Assembly (NCBI GenBank): GCA_016710365.1
Contig: JADJVW010000009.1
Coordinates: forward strand, 124,001-188,000
DNA: 64,000 nucleotides
Source: Candidatus Caldilinea saccharophila
Lineage (GTDB): Bacteria; Chloroflexota; Anaerolineae; Caldilineales; Caldilineaceae
Direction of reading: 5' to 3'
A program made the position numbers and the translations under genes. Position 1 is the first letter of the stretch, and every line of letters starts with the position of its first letter. The notes beneath the pieces are model-generated. The model saw nothing but the letters and a program-made list of their open reading frames with translations. It ran no database searches and had not been told where the DNA came from. This document shows positions 11,415 through 27,276 of this stretch, one piece after another.

Positions 11415-11902
11415 TGACTTTTATCAGTATCGTTGCTCTGTTGCTGGCTGTGGCGGCGCTGGGCTATGCCTGGAAGCTGAACCGCGAGCTGGATACGGCG
11501 CGCGAACGGTTGGATCGCTATAATCGCAGCCTATTCAGCGCCGATGAGGCGATCCGCAGCTTGCGCCGCGACCTTGACGACACGCAGGCGCAGTTGCGCG
11601 TCGAGATGCTCAGACGCACAGGCGAGGCGCGCTTCGTGCCCGGCATGACCATGCGTGAGGCGACGCTATTGCATCCACAGGCGCAACAGGTGCTCGCCGG
11701 CTTTCATTTGGGCGGCTGTAACAGTTGCGCGGTCGATGGAACTGACACGCTTGCCGCACTCTGCCGCGACCGTGGGGTGGAGACAGCAGTGTTGCTGACG
11801 AATCTGAATCGCCTGCTTGAAAGCGCGGGCGCGCGCTCCACCGATGTTATTACAATCGCGCCGGAAAAGACACCCAATATCGCCCTGCACCTGGAAATGT
11901 GA
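11414..11902 (+). CDS. membrane-anchored DUF1858-like protein with CxxC motif
   Basis: A 162-residue protein with an N-terminal membrane helix (about 3-20), a short coiled-coil stretch (24-70) and a C-terminal DUF1858-type domain (about 75-140). That domain contains Cys102 and Cys105 in GGCNSC. DUF1858 domains occur alone or attached to redox and metal proteins and carry a reactive cysteine pair. A disulfide or metal-binding role at the inner membrane is likely, but the partner is not known. The start at 11414 shares one base with the upstream stop (TGATG). The next gene follows after 32 bp with its own SD. Confidence 0.7.
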   Translation: MTFISIVALLLAVAALGYAWKLNRELDTARERLDRYNRSLFSADEAIRSLRRDLDDTQAQLRVEMLRRTGEARFVPGMTMREATLLHPQAQQVLAGFHLGGCNSCAVDGTDTLAALCRDRGVETAVLLTNLNRLLESAGARSTDVITIAPEKTPNIALHLEM

Positions 11903-11934
11903 AGATTATGCTTTCGAGAGAAGGAACTTACTCT

Positions 11935-12306
11935 ATGTCAGATATTAGCGAATATGGCGTCCATACAAAAGCGGAACTACTTTTCCCGGCCCACTTGATC
12001 CCAAGCCTGCGCGAGCTGCGCGGGGAAGAGTGGAAGATGCTCGTCGACCGGGTTGCCGCGCTGCCGGAAACGCATCCAGACAGCCTGGCGTTTGTGTTGA
12101 TGATGATCGAACTGGACGGTTGTTTGAAGTGCAACAGCAATAACTACAAATTTCTGCGCGGCTGTTATCTCTGCGCGACGCAGACGGTGCAATCCTTCAA
12201 GGGCAGCGACCAAGATCTGATGATGCTTTATGACAAAGCGCGCCAGGAATTGAGCACGCACCTTCAACACGGCGTCCGGCCTGGGGAACTTTCCCTGGCG
12301 GCGTGA
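11935..12306 (+). CDS. small conserved-looking protein with paired CxxC motifs
   Basis: A 123-residue soluble protein that I cannot assign to a family. Cys63-x2-Cys66 and Cys77-x2-Cys80, ten residues apart, form a four-cysteine site suited to zinc or an iron-sulfur cluster. The rest looks helical. I start at ATG 11935 because AGAGAAGGA (11917-11925) lies about 9 nt upstream. Earlier in-frame starts at 11899 and 11908 lack an SD. It is the third gene of a run with a metallohydrolase and a CxxC membrane protein, and a strong terminator follows. The grouping hints at a metal or thiol function. Confidence 0.65.
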   Translation: MSDISEYGVHTKAELLFPAHLIPSLRELRGEEWKMLVDRVAALPETHPDSLAFVLMMIELDGCLKCNSNNYKFLRGCYLCATQTVQSFKGSDQDLMMLYDKARQELSTHLQHGVRPGELSLAA

Positions 12307-12332
12307 CCCGGTTACACCCACTCCATGACCAG

Positions 12333-12359
12333 ACCAGCGCTTGCCGAGCGCTGGTTTTT
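12333..12359 (+). terminator. rho-independent terminator
   Basis: ACCAGCGCT (12333-12341), a 5-nt loop and AGCGCTGGT (12347-12355), ending in a T run. It closes the metallohydrolase/DUF1858/CxxC operon. Confidence 0.85.
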
Positions 12360-12402
12360 GTTGCGCGGGAACCGGCGCAGGTCGCAGCAGGTTTGATGAA
12401 TA

Positions 12403-13746
12403 ATGAACATTGAGCACCAAGACGGCAAGCGCGCGCTGCCGCGCGTCGCCATCATTGGCGGCGGCGTGACCGGGCTGACCGCCGCGTACAATCTGACGCG
12501 GTCTGCCGGGCAAGAGCGTTACGCTGTCACCATCTTTGAGAATGCGCCTGCCCTGGGCGGGTTGGCCGCCGGTTTCAGGGGACGCCCGGCGTGGGAATGG
12601 CCGCTCGAACATTTCTACCATCATCTCTTCCTCTCCGACCGCGCCATGCTGGAGCTGCTGGACGAGATCGGTTTCCGTCACGCGTTGAAAAGTTACCGCC
12701 CCAACACCGCCATCCACGCGCAGGGCAAGAACTATACACTCGACAGCGTCAGTCGCGTGCTCGGCTTTCCGCTCATCCCGTTCGTGGATCGCGTGCGCAT
12801 GGGCATGGTCATCGCCTACCTGCGTTACCATCCGGCCAGGCCGTGGCGTCGCTTTGACAAGATCGGCGCCGATGCATGGCTGCGCCGGTGGATGGGGCGC
12901 AAGGCATACGAGGCGGCGTGGGAGTTTCAGCTCCAGGGTAAATTCGGTGACGCCTATCAAGAGGTCAACTTGGCGTGGTTCTGGGCGCGCGTCTTTGCCC
13001 GCACGCCCAAGTTGGCCTATTTTGACGGTGGTTTCCAGGCGTTCGTCGATCACCTGGCGCAACGCGTTCGGCGGCAAGGCGTCGAGATTTTCACAAACTG
13101 TGCGGTGGAAGCGATCCGCCCACAGGTTGATGGCGGCTATGCGGTGGTCGTCGATGGAGAGGCGCGGCGCTTCGACCAGGTGCTCAGCACCGTCAGCCCC
13201 GACGCCATGCAACGGCTGGCGCCTGATCTGCCCGCCGCGTACCTCGGCCAGTTGGCGCGGCTCAAAAGCATGGGCGCGGTGGTGCTGACAGTGGCGCTCG
13301 ACCGCAAGCTGACCGAAGACATGTACTGGATCAGCCTGCCCAAGCGCGAGGGCATCCCCTTCCTGGCGCTGGTCGAGCACACCAATATGATCGACCCCAG
13401 CCACTACGCCGGCGACCATCTGCTCTACCTGGGCGACTATCTGCCGTCAGATCATCGTTATTTTGACTTCTCCACCGAGGAGCTGCTCGATGAGTTTGCG
13501 CCGCATCTGGTCAAGTTCAACCCCAGTTTTCGCCGTGAATGGGTCACCGGTGCGTGGGTGCATAAGGCGAAGTATGCGCAGCCCGTCCCGCCCATCGGCT
13601 ATCTGGAGATGATCCCTGCGCTGCGCACGCCGCTGCCGGGTCTGTACTTTGCCTCGATGAGCCAGGTCTATCCGTGGGATCGCGGGACGAATTACGCGGT
13701 GGAGTTAGGGCGCAAGGTGGCAGGAATGATAGGAGCGCAGGAGTAG
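12403..13746 (+). CDS. NAD(P)/FAD-dependent oxidoreductase, amine oxidase/protoporphyrinogen oxidase-like
   Basis: A 447-residue flavoprotein. The dinucleotide-binding fold starts at GGGVTG (19-24) with an acidic residue at the end of strand 2 (IFENAPALGGLA). This is typical of the protoporphyrinogen oxidase/UDP-galactopyranose mutase/amine oxidase superfamily. The C-terminal FAD-contacting motif is seen as LYFASMSQVYPWDRGTNYA. Related proteins often sit beside glycan genes, but here the neighbours are dnaE and the CxxC operon, so the substrate is open. The SD before ATG 12403 is weak. Confidence 0.8.
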   Translation: MNIEHQDGKRALPRVAIIGGGVTGLTAAYNLTRSAGQERYAVTIFENAPALGGLAAGFRGRPAWEWPLEHFYHHLFLSDRAMLELLDEIGFRHALKSYRPNTAIHAQGKNYTLDSVSRVLGFPLIPFVDRVRMGMVIAYLRYHPARPWRRFDKIGADAWLRRWMGRKAYEAAWEFQLQGKFGDAYQEVNLAWFWARVFARTPKLAYFDGGFQAFVDHLAQRVRRQGVEIFTNCAVEAIRPQVDGGYAVVVDGEARRFDQVLSTVSPDAMQRLAPDLPAAYLGQLARLKSMGAVVLTVALDRKLTEDMYWISLPKREGIPFLALVEHTNMIDPSHYAGDHLLYLGDYLPSDHRYFDFSTEELLDEFAPHLVKFNPSFRREWVTGAWVHKAKYAQPVPPIGYLEMIPALRTPLPGLYFASMSQVYPWDRGTNYAVELGRKVAGMIGAQE

Positions 13747-13792
13747 CCCGCTACAATCACACACGCCCGTTAGCCCTTGCCTGCCCCGGTGG

Positions 13793-13822
13793 TTCGCCGC
13801 ACCATCTGTTCTTTGCTATAAT
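13793..13822 (+). promoter_or_regulatory. extended -10 promoter of dnaE
   Basis: TGCTATAAT (13814-13822) is a consensus extended -10 element. A weak -35-like TTCGCC (13793-13798) lies 18 nt upstream, and the start codon is 64 nt downstream. Confidence 0.6.
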
Positions 13823-13885
13823 AAGTGGCATCCATAGAACATCGGTTCCGATTATGCAAAGTTATTGGTAACAGGCGCAACTACA

Positions 13886-18058
<4,173 letters not shown>

Positions 18059-18165
18059 GACAGTGCGCAGCGGAAAAAGGGCAATCTGCCCCGATGCAAC
18101 GTTGTAGCGTAGGGCGCCTGGCTCCGCCGTTAGTGGAGCCAGAGGAAGAGAATGCGAGAGCAGGC

Positions 18166-18546
18166 ATGGAAGACGCGCAAGCATATTCGATAAGCGGAGC
18201 GCATTTGGCGCGCGTGCGGCGGCTTTGTCTGGCGCTGCCGGGAACCAGTGAACGTCTTTCGCACGGCGAACCGACCTTTTTTGTACACAAGAAGGTCTTC
18301 GTCATGTTTGCCAACAACCATCACAACGACGGGCGCGTAGCAGTGTGGCTCCCGGCGCCGCCTGGCGCGCAGGCAGAGCTGCTGGCCGCCGCGCCTGATC
18401 GCTTTTTCAAACCGCCCTATGTCGGTGTGCGCGGCTGGATCGGCATCGAACTCGATCCCATCGACGATGCAGCGCTGGCCGCGCACATTGACATGGCCTG
18501 GAGGCTGATCGCGCCCCCGCGGCTGCGCCACGCGCGCGGCGTATAG
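18166..18546 (+). CDS. MmcQ/YjbR-family protein
   Basis: A 126-residue protein of the MmcQ/YjbR fold. It has the ALPGTSERLSHGEPTFFV start region, a KKVFVMF strand and the PYVGVRGWIGIEL strand typical of the family. Members are small, single-domain and thought to bind DNA or ligands, and no enzymatic activity is established. I start at ATG 18166. An ATG at 18094 would add 24 residues without family match. It stands alone between dnaE and the LLM gene. Confidence 0.78.
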   Translation: MEDAQAYSISGAHLARVRRLCLALPGTSERLSHGEPTFFVHKKVFVMFANNHHNDGRVAVWLPAPPGAQAELLAAAPDRFFKPPYVGVRGWIGIELDPIDDAALAAHIDMAWRLIAPPRLRHARGV

Positions 18547-18666
18547 TCGCCGTGAAAGTGTAGCGCCCCCGACTTTGCGGGAATTCCGCCCGAACAGCGC
18601 TTCGCGATAAAAGGTGCAGCCACGCAACTCTTCACCAAGCTAAATTGAGAAAATAAGGGGGATACA

Positions 18667-20076
<1,410 letters not shown>

Positions 20077-20087
20077 CCTGAAAGTAA

Positions 20088-20185
20088 CTTTGACGCAGAG
20101 ACGCAGAGAAAACGCAAAAACTACTTGCAGAAAGCACTTTGTTTTTCTCTGCGAACCTCTGCCGCTCTGCGTCTCCGCGTCAAAG
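20088..20185. repeat. intergenic inverted repeat of the GACGCAGAG type
   Basis: CTTTGACGCAGAGACGCAGAG without its final base begins the left arm at 20088. The right arm, 20165-20185, is its reverse complement over 21 nt with one mismatch, around a 56-nt loop that is itself rich in CTCTGC/GCAGA. It lies between convergent genes and resembles the fragments at 2640-3060 and 60585-60640. Confidence 0.7.
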
Positions 20186-20208
20186 CGAGAAGTTTTTCCA
20201 ACAGTTGC

Positions 20209-20658
20209 TTAGCGTTGGTGCGCCCACTTTGTAAACGACCACATCGTGATCGCAAACGCTACAAAGTGCATGACAATGAGCACCAGAACCGCGGGCAGCG
20301 TCGGCGTGCCCATGATGGACGAGGCCGGCTCGACGATCATCAGGATGTCGGGGATCAGCCCCAAGAGCAGCGCCACGCTCGCCACAATGGTGAAGACGCG
20401 CACCGGGTTGCTGGTGAAGGCGTTGATCACAGCATAGACAATGGTGGCAACTACCAGGAACCCCGTCGTGAAGAGGATGGTCGGCAGCGGCGACGCCAGC
20501 GGCTGAAAGTCGGGCATCGGTTGGGCAATCATTCTGCCAACCCAGTACACGACCAGGTTGGCGAGCACCGAGCCGACGATGGCGACGACGCCGGCCATGA
20601 TCACGCGCGACAGCGGCAGTTTTCCTGGTGTGACAACGTTTACAGATGCATTCGACAT
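20209..20658 (-). CDS. four-helix membrane protein, DUF6069-like
   Basis: A 149-residue integral membrane protein with four hydrophobic segments (about 19-41, 56-80, 88-108 and 118-142). It has short loops and a pattern similar to DUF6069 proteins, which have no known function. I start at ATG 20658 because AAGGAGAA lies just upstream. The frame opens at 20712 but without an SD. It stands alone on the minus strand. Confidence 0.65.
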   Translation of the reverse strand: MSNASVNVVTPGKLPLSRVIMAGVVAIVGSVLANLVVYWVGRMIAQPMPDFQPLASPLPTILFTTGFLVVATIVYAVINAFTSNPVRVFTIVASVALLLGLIPDILMIVEPASSIMGTPTLPAVLVLIVMHFVAFAITMWSFTKWAHQR

Positions 20659-20820
20659 GTTTTTCTCCTTTTTTAGCTTCTGCACCGCGGAATAAAGTGG
20701 ATATGTAGTCAATCATAACACTGGTTAGCAGCCGTGAGGTTATTTTAACCAGGTTGTTGGCGCGCCAAATTATCCATACGCCAAGATGCTACCAATCGCC
20801 TATATAGGTAGTCAGGCGAC

Positions 20821-21826
20821 CTACAAATTCACCTTCTGTCCAGGCAGGTGCGCGGCGGCCAGCATAGCCTCGATCACTGCGAGGTCGCGCAGGGCGGCGG
20901 GGTGTGTTGCGATGCGCCGAGCCGTGGCGGATCGCGGCGGCGAAGGCGGCCAACTCGCGCTGGACGCCGTGCAACTTGCCACACTCGATGCGTTCGACCT
21001 GCGCGCCGTGGCGGGCAATTTCGACCAGGCCGCGGTCGACGCGCAGGCTGCCTTGCGCACCGACAATCGTCAGCGGAGTTCCCCAGGGCGTCTCCACGGC
21101 ATAGCTCACCAGCAGCGATGCGGTGACGCCGCCGGCAAAGCTCAGCACCGCGGCGAGCGTATCGGCCGGCGGCAGGTCCGGCGCCACGAGATCGACCCGG
21201 CTCACCACGCTGTCGATTTCCCCCAGCACGAGACGCAACGCTGCAACCAGGTGCACGATGCCATCCAACAGCAGCCCGCCCGCGAACCCGGAGCGACGCC
21301 ATTCCGTTCCATAGTAGGGATTGCCCGGCTTGAGCGCGGCAAAGCGGCTCCACTGCGCAATGACCGGGCGACCGATCACGCCGTCGGCGATGAACTGGGC
21401 CGCACGTTCGAACGCTTCTTCATAGCGCCAGTTTTCGGCGACCATCCACACGTTGCCGGGCTGACGTTCATGCTGAGCGAGCAATCGACGCGCGGCGTCG
21501 CTGTCCGGCGCGATTGGCTTCTCGCTGATGACGTGTTTTCCGGCCTGAAGCGCAGCCGCGACGAAGTCCGCCTGGATGGGGATCGGCAGCATGATATCAA
21601 CGGCCTCGATCTCGGGCCGCGCCAGCAGCGGCGGCAGTTCCGTATAGATGGCCACGTGGTCGCCGATGCGCCGCGCCAGGGAGGTTGCAGCAGCGCGTGT
21701 GCGGCTATAGACCGCGACGATCTCGAAGTGCTCGCGCAGCGCAAGCAAGGCGGGAAGATGGGCATTTTGTGCGTAGAGACCCGCGCCTACCAACGCGATT
21801 TGAATGGGTTTGATAGCTTCTGCCAT
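20821..21826 (-). CDS. Gfo/Idh/MocA-family oxidoreductase, frame broken near the 3' end
   Basis: An NAD(P)-dependent sugar- or cyclitol-type dehydrogenase of about 335 residues. The Rossmann start is IALVGAGLYAQNAHLPAL, the conserved EKP motif is in GKHVISEKPIA, and a GFO-type C-terminal beta-sheet domain follows. The substrate cannot be read from the sequence. Start at ATG 21826, since the extra residues to 21856 lack family match. The frame breaks in GGGG 20899-20902. Removing one base restores a normal C-terminus (ALRDLAVIEAMLAAAH), ending with TAG at 20821-20823. Unrepaired, the frame runs on to 20789 with an abnormal Arg-rich tail. It is divergent from an MFS transporter. Confidence 0.82.
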
Positions 21827-21918
21827 GTTACAATTGCCTTTCGTTCTGGATGCCACAACAGGTGCAGAGCACGATTGGTTTACTTAAAACAAACACTTGA
21901 AAACAGGTTTGAAAGATT

Positions 21919-23286
21919 ATGCAGCGCTTGTTACGTCGAATCCCCTGGCTAAACCCTTCCAGCACCAGTCAGATCGTGCCGGCGGAGCTTCAGCCTCGCT
22001 TTCATCATCTGTACTGGGACATTGCCTGGTTCGGCCTGGTGGCCGGCACGACGCTGGCATTTCTAAATGTCTATGCCGCGCGTCTCGGCGCCAGTGCTTT
22101 TCAAATCGGTATGTTAACGGCAGGCCCGGCATTGATCAACCTGATCTTCACCTTGCCGGCAGGACGTTGGCTGCAAGCACGCCCGATCGGCCAGTCGGTC
22201 TTTCGCGCCGCGCTGGCAACGCGCGGCGTCTACTTGATCTATGCGCTGTTGCCGTTGTTGTTGCCGCCTGGCGCACAGGTGCAAGTGCTGATCTGGGGGA
22301 CGCTCCTGCTGACAATCCCTGGCGTGGCGTTGGTGATCGGTTTCAACGCGCTCTTTGCCGCGTCCGTGCCCCTGGAGTGGCGCGCCTATGTAGCGGGCCG
22401 GCGCAACGCCATGCTTTCGGTGGTCTATATTGTCACGTCGCTCGTGGCCGGCTATATCCTGCAGAACACGCCGCTGGAAGTCGGCTACACGTTGATTTTC
22501 GGCATTGGCCTGGTGGGCGCGGTGATGAGCACCTATCACGTCAGCCGGCTGCGTGATGTCAGCGAACTCCCTGGTGATGAACCGCAGCGCATCCGCCAGA
22601 TCATCGGCGACACCGCGCAGCCTGGCGGTGTGCGCGCGGGGCAGGGCGTTGGGCAGCGCGTCAGCATTGCGCCGCGCGTCTTTACGCGTGGCCGCAACCT
22701 GCTGCGCGCCGACGTGGTGCAAGGACATTATGGCTGGGTGCTGTTTGCGCTCTTTGGGTTTCATCTTGCGCAGTTTATGCCGGTGGCGCTCTTCCCCTTG
22801 CGCTGGGTCGATCAACTTGGGTTTCAGGATATGGATATTGCGATCGGCACGGCTGTCTTTCACGCCAGCGTCCTGGTCGGGGCGCTCCAGCTTGACCGGC
22901 TGACGCGCCGCCACGGCAATCACAGGTTGGCCGTGATCGGCGTCGCATTGTTGAGCACCTATCCGCTGTTTACGGCCTTTATGCCCAACCTCTTCTTTTA
23001 TGCCGTCACGTCGCTCATCGGTGGTCTGGCGTGGGGGCTGGTCGGCGGCGCGTTGCCCAATTATTTGCTGGAGAAGGTGCCGCCCAATGATCGCCCGGCC
23101 TATCTGGCCTGGTATAATCTTGCTCTCAATGCGGCCATCTTTCTTGGCGCTGCTCACCCACTCATGGCGAACTGGTTCAATTTGCAGATCGCCCTGGTGC
23201 TGGCGTTTGTATTCCGGCTTGCGAGCGCCATTTTTATGTGGTTTGTCGAGCGGATCAAACCGGCTGAGGCCGCCACCGCGTCGTGA
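21919..23286 (+). CDS. MFS transporter
   Basis: A 455-residue major facilitator superfamily protein with about twelve hydrophobic segments in two halves. They are split by a hydrophilic loop near residues 215-265, where the chain is Arg/Gly/Gln-rich. The WDIAWFGLVAGTTLAFLNVYAARLGAS start and the central break are typical of uncharacterised bacterial MFS families. The substrate is not predictable. It diverges from the Gfo/Idh oxidoreductase 92 bp away. Confidence 0.82.
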   Translation: MQRLLRRIPWLNPSSTSQIVPAELQPRFHHLYWDIAWFGLVAGTTLAFLNVYAARLGASAFQIGMLTAGPALINLIFTLPAGRWLQARPIGQSVFRAALATRGVYLIYALLPLLLPPGAQVQVLIWGTLLLTIPGVALVIGFNALFAASVPLEWRAYVAGRRNAMLSVVYIVTSLVAGYILQNTPLEVGYTLIFGIGLVGAVMSTYHVSRLRDVSELPGDEPQRIRQIIGDTAQPGGVRAGQGVGQRVSIAPRVFTRGRNLLRADVVQGHYGWVLFALFGFHLAQFMPVALFPLRWVDQLGFQDMDIAIGTAVFHASVLVGALQLDRLTRRHGNHRLAVIGVALLSTYPLFTAFMPNLFFYAVTSLIGGLAWGLVGGALPNYLLEKVPPNDRPAYLAWYNLALNAAIFLGAAHPLMANWFNLQIALVLAFVFRLASAIFMWFVERIKPAEAATAS

Positions 23287-23343
23287 TGGGCGCGCTTGCA
23301 GGCTGACTGATAATTTTCGCTGCTTACTATAGTTGGTGTGGCT

Positions 23344-24090
23344 ATGAAAAATGCAAATCTACTGCTGTTGATCGCGGTGCTGCTTCCGCCCAGTGCGCTT
23401 GACATCCTGGGAGAAGTGATCGACGAACGCACCTATCTGACGCCTTATGGGGAGGCCGGCCCTCTGGCGCTGCGCCAGTTGAGCAGTGAACTGGCAGTCT
23501 GGGTGCAGCCCTACACCGGCTTGCCCACGCGCACTGACCCGCGCGCCACCATTTTTGCTGCGCGCCAGCTTGGCGTAGAGCGCATCTTCAACTGGGACAT
23601 GGGCATCGCCATCAACCCGGTTTTGCAACGTGGGCAGCCGGTCATTATCGACGACTACATCGGCTGGACCCACCATCAATCCGACACTTTTTTCTCCGAC
23701 GCGCACACGGGGCTTGACATCAACTATGGCAGCGTGCGCTCACCGTTCTGCCCGGAGATGGGCGCGGCGATTCAGCAGCTTTTGCCTGGCTTGCCGGAAG
23801 CCATTGCGGTCGGCGTCGATTTTCTGCGCCGCGAGACACGCGCCGAAGCCCGCATGTTCCGCAGTTGGGGCGCCGACGTGCTCTCCTACAATCTGGCGCC
23901 AGAAGTATCGCTGGCGCAGGAAATGAAGATGTGCTACGCAGGTCTGGTCACGATCAGCGGCTATGCGGCCGACCGTGCGCAGCCCGCGCCCATGGGCGAA
24001 GTGCGCGCCAGCCTCAGCACCACCGTGCAGATGTTGCCGGCCTTCGTCGAAATCGTCAGCCAGACGCACCACTGCAGCTGTGGCGCGTGA
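23344..24090 (+). CDS. MTAP/PNP-family nucleoside phosphorylase-like protein
   Basis: A protein of about 248 residues. The second half carries hallmarks of the trimeric purine nucleoside/MTA phosphorylase family: DFLRRETRAEARMF (compare the family FETRAEIRMF), a GADVLSYNLAPEVSLAQE segment and MCYAGLVTISGYAAD. The N-terminal half is divergent, so the substrate is uncertain and it may not be a phosphorylase in the strict sense. Start taken at ATG 23344. A GTG at 23338 is equally possible, and I see no good SD for either. Confidence 0.65.
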   Translation: MKNANLLLLIAVLLPPSALDILGEVIDERTYLTPYGEAGPLALRQLSSELAVWVQPYTGLPTRTDPRATIFAARQLGVERIFNWDMGIAINPVLQRGQPVIIDDYIGWTHHQSDTFFSDAHTGLDINYGSVRSPFCPEMGAAIQQLLPGLPEAIAVGVDFLRRETRAEARMFRSWGADVLSYNLAPEVSLAQEMKMCYAGLVTISGYAADRAQPAPMGEVRASLSTTVQMLPAFVEIVSQTHHCSCGA

Positions 24091-24287
24091 GGCGATTCAT
24101 ACCCATCCGCGCTGACTGGTTGTTTAGTTACAGGATACCCTGTGGGCAATACGTTACAATCGGTGAATGATTGTTGCTGCGCAGAAATTCTGGAAGACGC
24201 TTTGACCATAAGTTCGCCATCAGGATTTGGCAGGTGGCGCCTACGTGCGCCTGTCATTTTTTGCCACTCCACCAGGAAATTATCACG

Positions 24288-27203
24288 ATGACAGACGCAA
24301 CTACCCATGGTTTTGAATTACTCCGCGACGAAGACATTGTTGAACTCAAGACGCGCGCCAGGTTCTACCGGCACGTCAAAACCGGCGCCGAAGTGCTTTC
24401 GTTGGAAAATGACGACGAGAACAAAGTTTTTGGCGTCAATTTTCGCACACCGCCGGCCGACTCGACGGGCATCGCCCACATTCTGGAGCATTCCGTGCTG
24501 GGCGGCTCGCAGAAATATCCTCTTAAGGAGCCATTTGTCCAGCTCATCAAAGGATCGCTCCACACCTTTCTCAACGCGTTCACCTCACCCGACAAGACGA
24601 CCTATCCGGTGGCAAGCACCAATTTGCAGGACTTTTACAACCTGGTCGATGTCTACCTGGATGCGGTTTTCCATCCGCTCATCACGCCGCACCATCTGGA
24701 TCAGGAAGGCTGGCATTACGAGCTGGAAAGTCCCGACGCGCCGCTGGTCTACCGTGGCATCGTTTTCAACGAGATGAAAGGCGTTTACTCTTCGCCAGAC
24801 GCCATCCTGGGACGCGCCGCCAACCAAGGGCTTTTCCCAGACAATGCCTACGGGCTGGATTCAGGAGGCGATCCGCGCGTCATCCCGCAGTTGACTTATG
24901 CGCAATTCAAAGCATTTCACACGGCCTACTATCATCCTTCCAACGCCCAGATATTTTTCTACGGTGACGATGATCCGACCCGCCGCTTAGAAATTCTTGA
25001 CGCAGTTTTGAGCGAATTCGACGCAAACCCTGTCGACAACCTGACGCCGGTGCACGCCCCCTTTGCACAGCCACGACAACTGCACGTCACCTTTGGCGCC
25101 GATGGGGAGTCGGACCTGTCGCGCAAGAGCATGGTCGACGTCAACTGGGCGCTGCCCGAGGTCACCGACCCTTCGCTGCGTATGGCGTTGAGCGTATTGG
25201 CCTACGCCGTCATCGGCGCCCAGGCCTCGCCGCTGCGCAAGGCGCTGGTGGATTCGGGGCTGGGCGAGGATGTCACGGGCGGGCTGAGCGGCTACGCACG
25301 CCAACCAACCTTCAGCGTCACGATGAAGGGCATTGCCAGCGCCGACGCCGCGCGCGTTGAAGCGCTCATCCTGAAAACGCTGGAAACGCTGGCGACCGAC
25401 GGCATCGAAACTGACATGATCGAAGCTGCGCTCAACTCGATCGAGTTCAGCTTGCGCGAAAACAACACCGGCTCCTTCCCGCGCGGGCTGAGCATTTTTA
25501 TGCGCGCGCTGCAAAACTGGAACTATGGCCGCGACCCGCTCCAGCCGCTGCGCTACGAAACACCACTGGCCGTCGTCAAGCGCCGCCTCGCCGCGGACCC
25601 CAGCTTGCTAGGGCAATTGATCCGCCTCTATCTGCTGGACAATCCACACCGCCTCACTGTGGTGGCCGAGCCTGACCCGGCGCATAACCAGCAACTGGTC
25701 GATGAGGAGCGCCAGAAGCTCGACGCGGCCAAATCAGCCATGTCACCGGCAGAGATTCAGCACATTATCGAAAATACGCGCGAACTCAAGGCGCGGCAGC
25801 AACGTCCAGACGCAGCCGAAGATCTGGCGCGGCTGCCGTCGCTGCAACTCAGCGATCTCGACCGCACCAACAAGACGATCCCCATTGCGGTCAGCGAGTT
25901 GGCCGGTGGCAAGCTGCTTTATCACGACCTTTTTACCAATGGCATCCTTTACATGAACCTGGGTTTCGACCTGACCGCCGCGCCCCAGGAGTTGCTGCCT
26001 TACGTGCCGTTCTTTGGCCGCGCACTGTTGGAGATGGGCACCGCGCGTGAGGATTACGTCAAATTTTCGCAGCGCATCGACCGCAAGACGGGCGGCGTCT
26101 GGAACTCGGCCTATCTTTCCGAAGTGCGCGGACAGGAGACGCTGGCGGCGCGCTTCTTTGTCTCTGCCAAGGCGACCGTTGTCCAGACGCCGGACCTGTT
26201 CGACATCCTGCGCGACATGCTGCTGACGGTCAAACTCGACAACCGCGATCGCTTCCGGCAGATCGTGCTCAAAAGCAAGGCGCGACGCGAGTCCAGCCTC
26301 GTCCCGTCAGGCCATGCCTACGTGCGCGACCGTCTGCGCGCCGGGCTGACCACGGCGGGCTGGGCGGATGAGCAGATGGATGGCATCGAAGGACTCTTCT
26401 TTGTGCGCCGCCTGGCGGAAATGGTGGAGCAGGATTGGCCGGCCGTACTCGAAAAGCTGGACGCGGTGCGGCAGGTCCTGATCGGCCGCACGAACATGCT
26501 CGCCAACGTCACGTTAGACGCCGCCAACTGGGAGACCGTTGCGCCGCAACTTGCCGCGTTTGTGGAGGATCTGCCGGAGAGCACAGCCGTGCGCACCTCC
26601 TGGCAGCCGGACTTGTCCGGCACCGACGAAGGTCTGGCGATTCCGGCGCAGGTCAATTATGTGGGCAAGGGCGCCAACTTGTATTCCCTTGGCTACACCT
26701 ATCATGGCTCGATCCACGTGATCAACAATTTCGTGCGTACAAACTGGCTATGGGACAAGGTGCGCGCAGAGGGCGGCGCGGTGGCGCGTTCGCCAACTTT
26801 GGCAAACAATCGGGCGTTTACAGCTTCCTCTCCTATCGCGACCCCAATCTGGCGAATACACTCAAGGTCTACGACCAGACCGCCGAATTGCTGCGCACGG
26901 TCGAGCTGAGCGACGACGAGCTGACCAAGAACATCATTGGGGCCATTAGCGACGTAGACGGCTATCAGTTGCCCGACGCCAAAGGCTACACGTCGATGGT
27001 GCGACATCTGCTTGGCGAGACGGATGAAAGTCGTCAACAGATGCGCGACCAGATCCTTGCGACGACCGTGGACGATTTCCGCAAATTTGGCGAAGTGCTG
27101 GCCGCCATGAACGAACAGGCGCGTGGTGGTGATGGGGTCGAGCGATGCGCTATCTGCGGCCAACGAGCAGGGAAACCAGTTGAAGATCACGCGAGTCATG
27201 TAA
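24288..27203 (+). CDS. M16C-family metallopeptidase (presequence protease-like), two frame breaks
   Basis: A zinc peptidase of about 971 residues of the pitrilysin M16C class, which degrades unstructured peptides. The inverted zinc motif HILEH (His64, Glu67, His68) and the distal ligand Glu162 (FNEMKG) are intact. I start at ATG 24288, with AGGAAAT upstream; the open frame from 24171 lacks support. Two frame breaks are needed near the end. At about 26784 one base seems missing (VRAEGGA to FANFGKQSGVYSFLSYRDPNL-type sequence, which is highly typical of the family). At about 27122 one extra base precedes VVMGSSDALSAAN. The repaired protein stops at TAA 27201-27203 and has the usual family length. 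Unrepaired, it stops at 26909. Confidence 0.88.
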
Positions 27204-27217
27204 ATGAGGATCGGGAA

Positions 27218-27249
27218 GATGACAGTCACCTTGAGGAGTGACTGTCATC
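27218..27249. terminator. hairpin between convergent genes, bidirectional terminator-like
   Basis: GATGACAGTCAC (27218-27229) and GTGACTGTCATC (27238-27249) form a perfect 12-bp stem with an 8-nt loop. It sits between the M16C gene and the convergent flavin reductase gene. The left arm is repeated at 48290-48301. Confidence 0.65.
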
Positions 27250-27276
27250 GGTGGAGAAACATCTCTTCGCCCAATC

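Noticed and set aside
20125..20676. Plus-strand frame of 183 codons opposite the DUF6069-like gene
   Set aside because: It is His/Asp/Arg-rich and typical of shadow frames. The minus-strand frame has an SD and four membrane helices.
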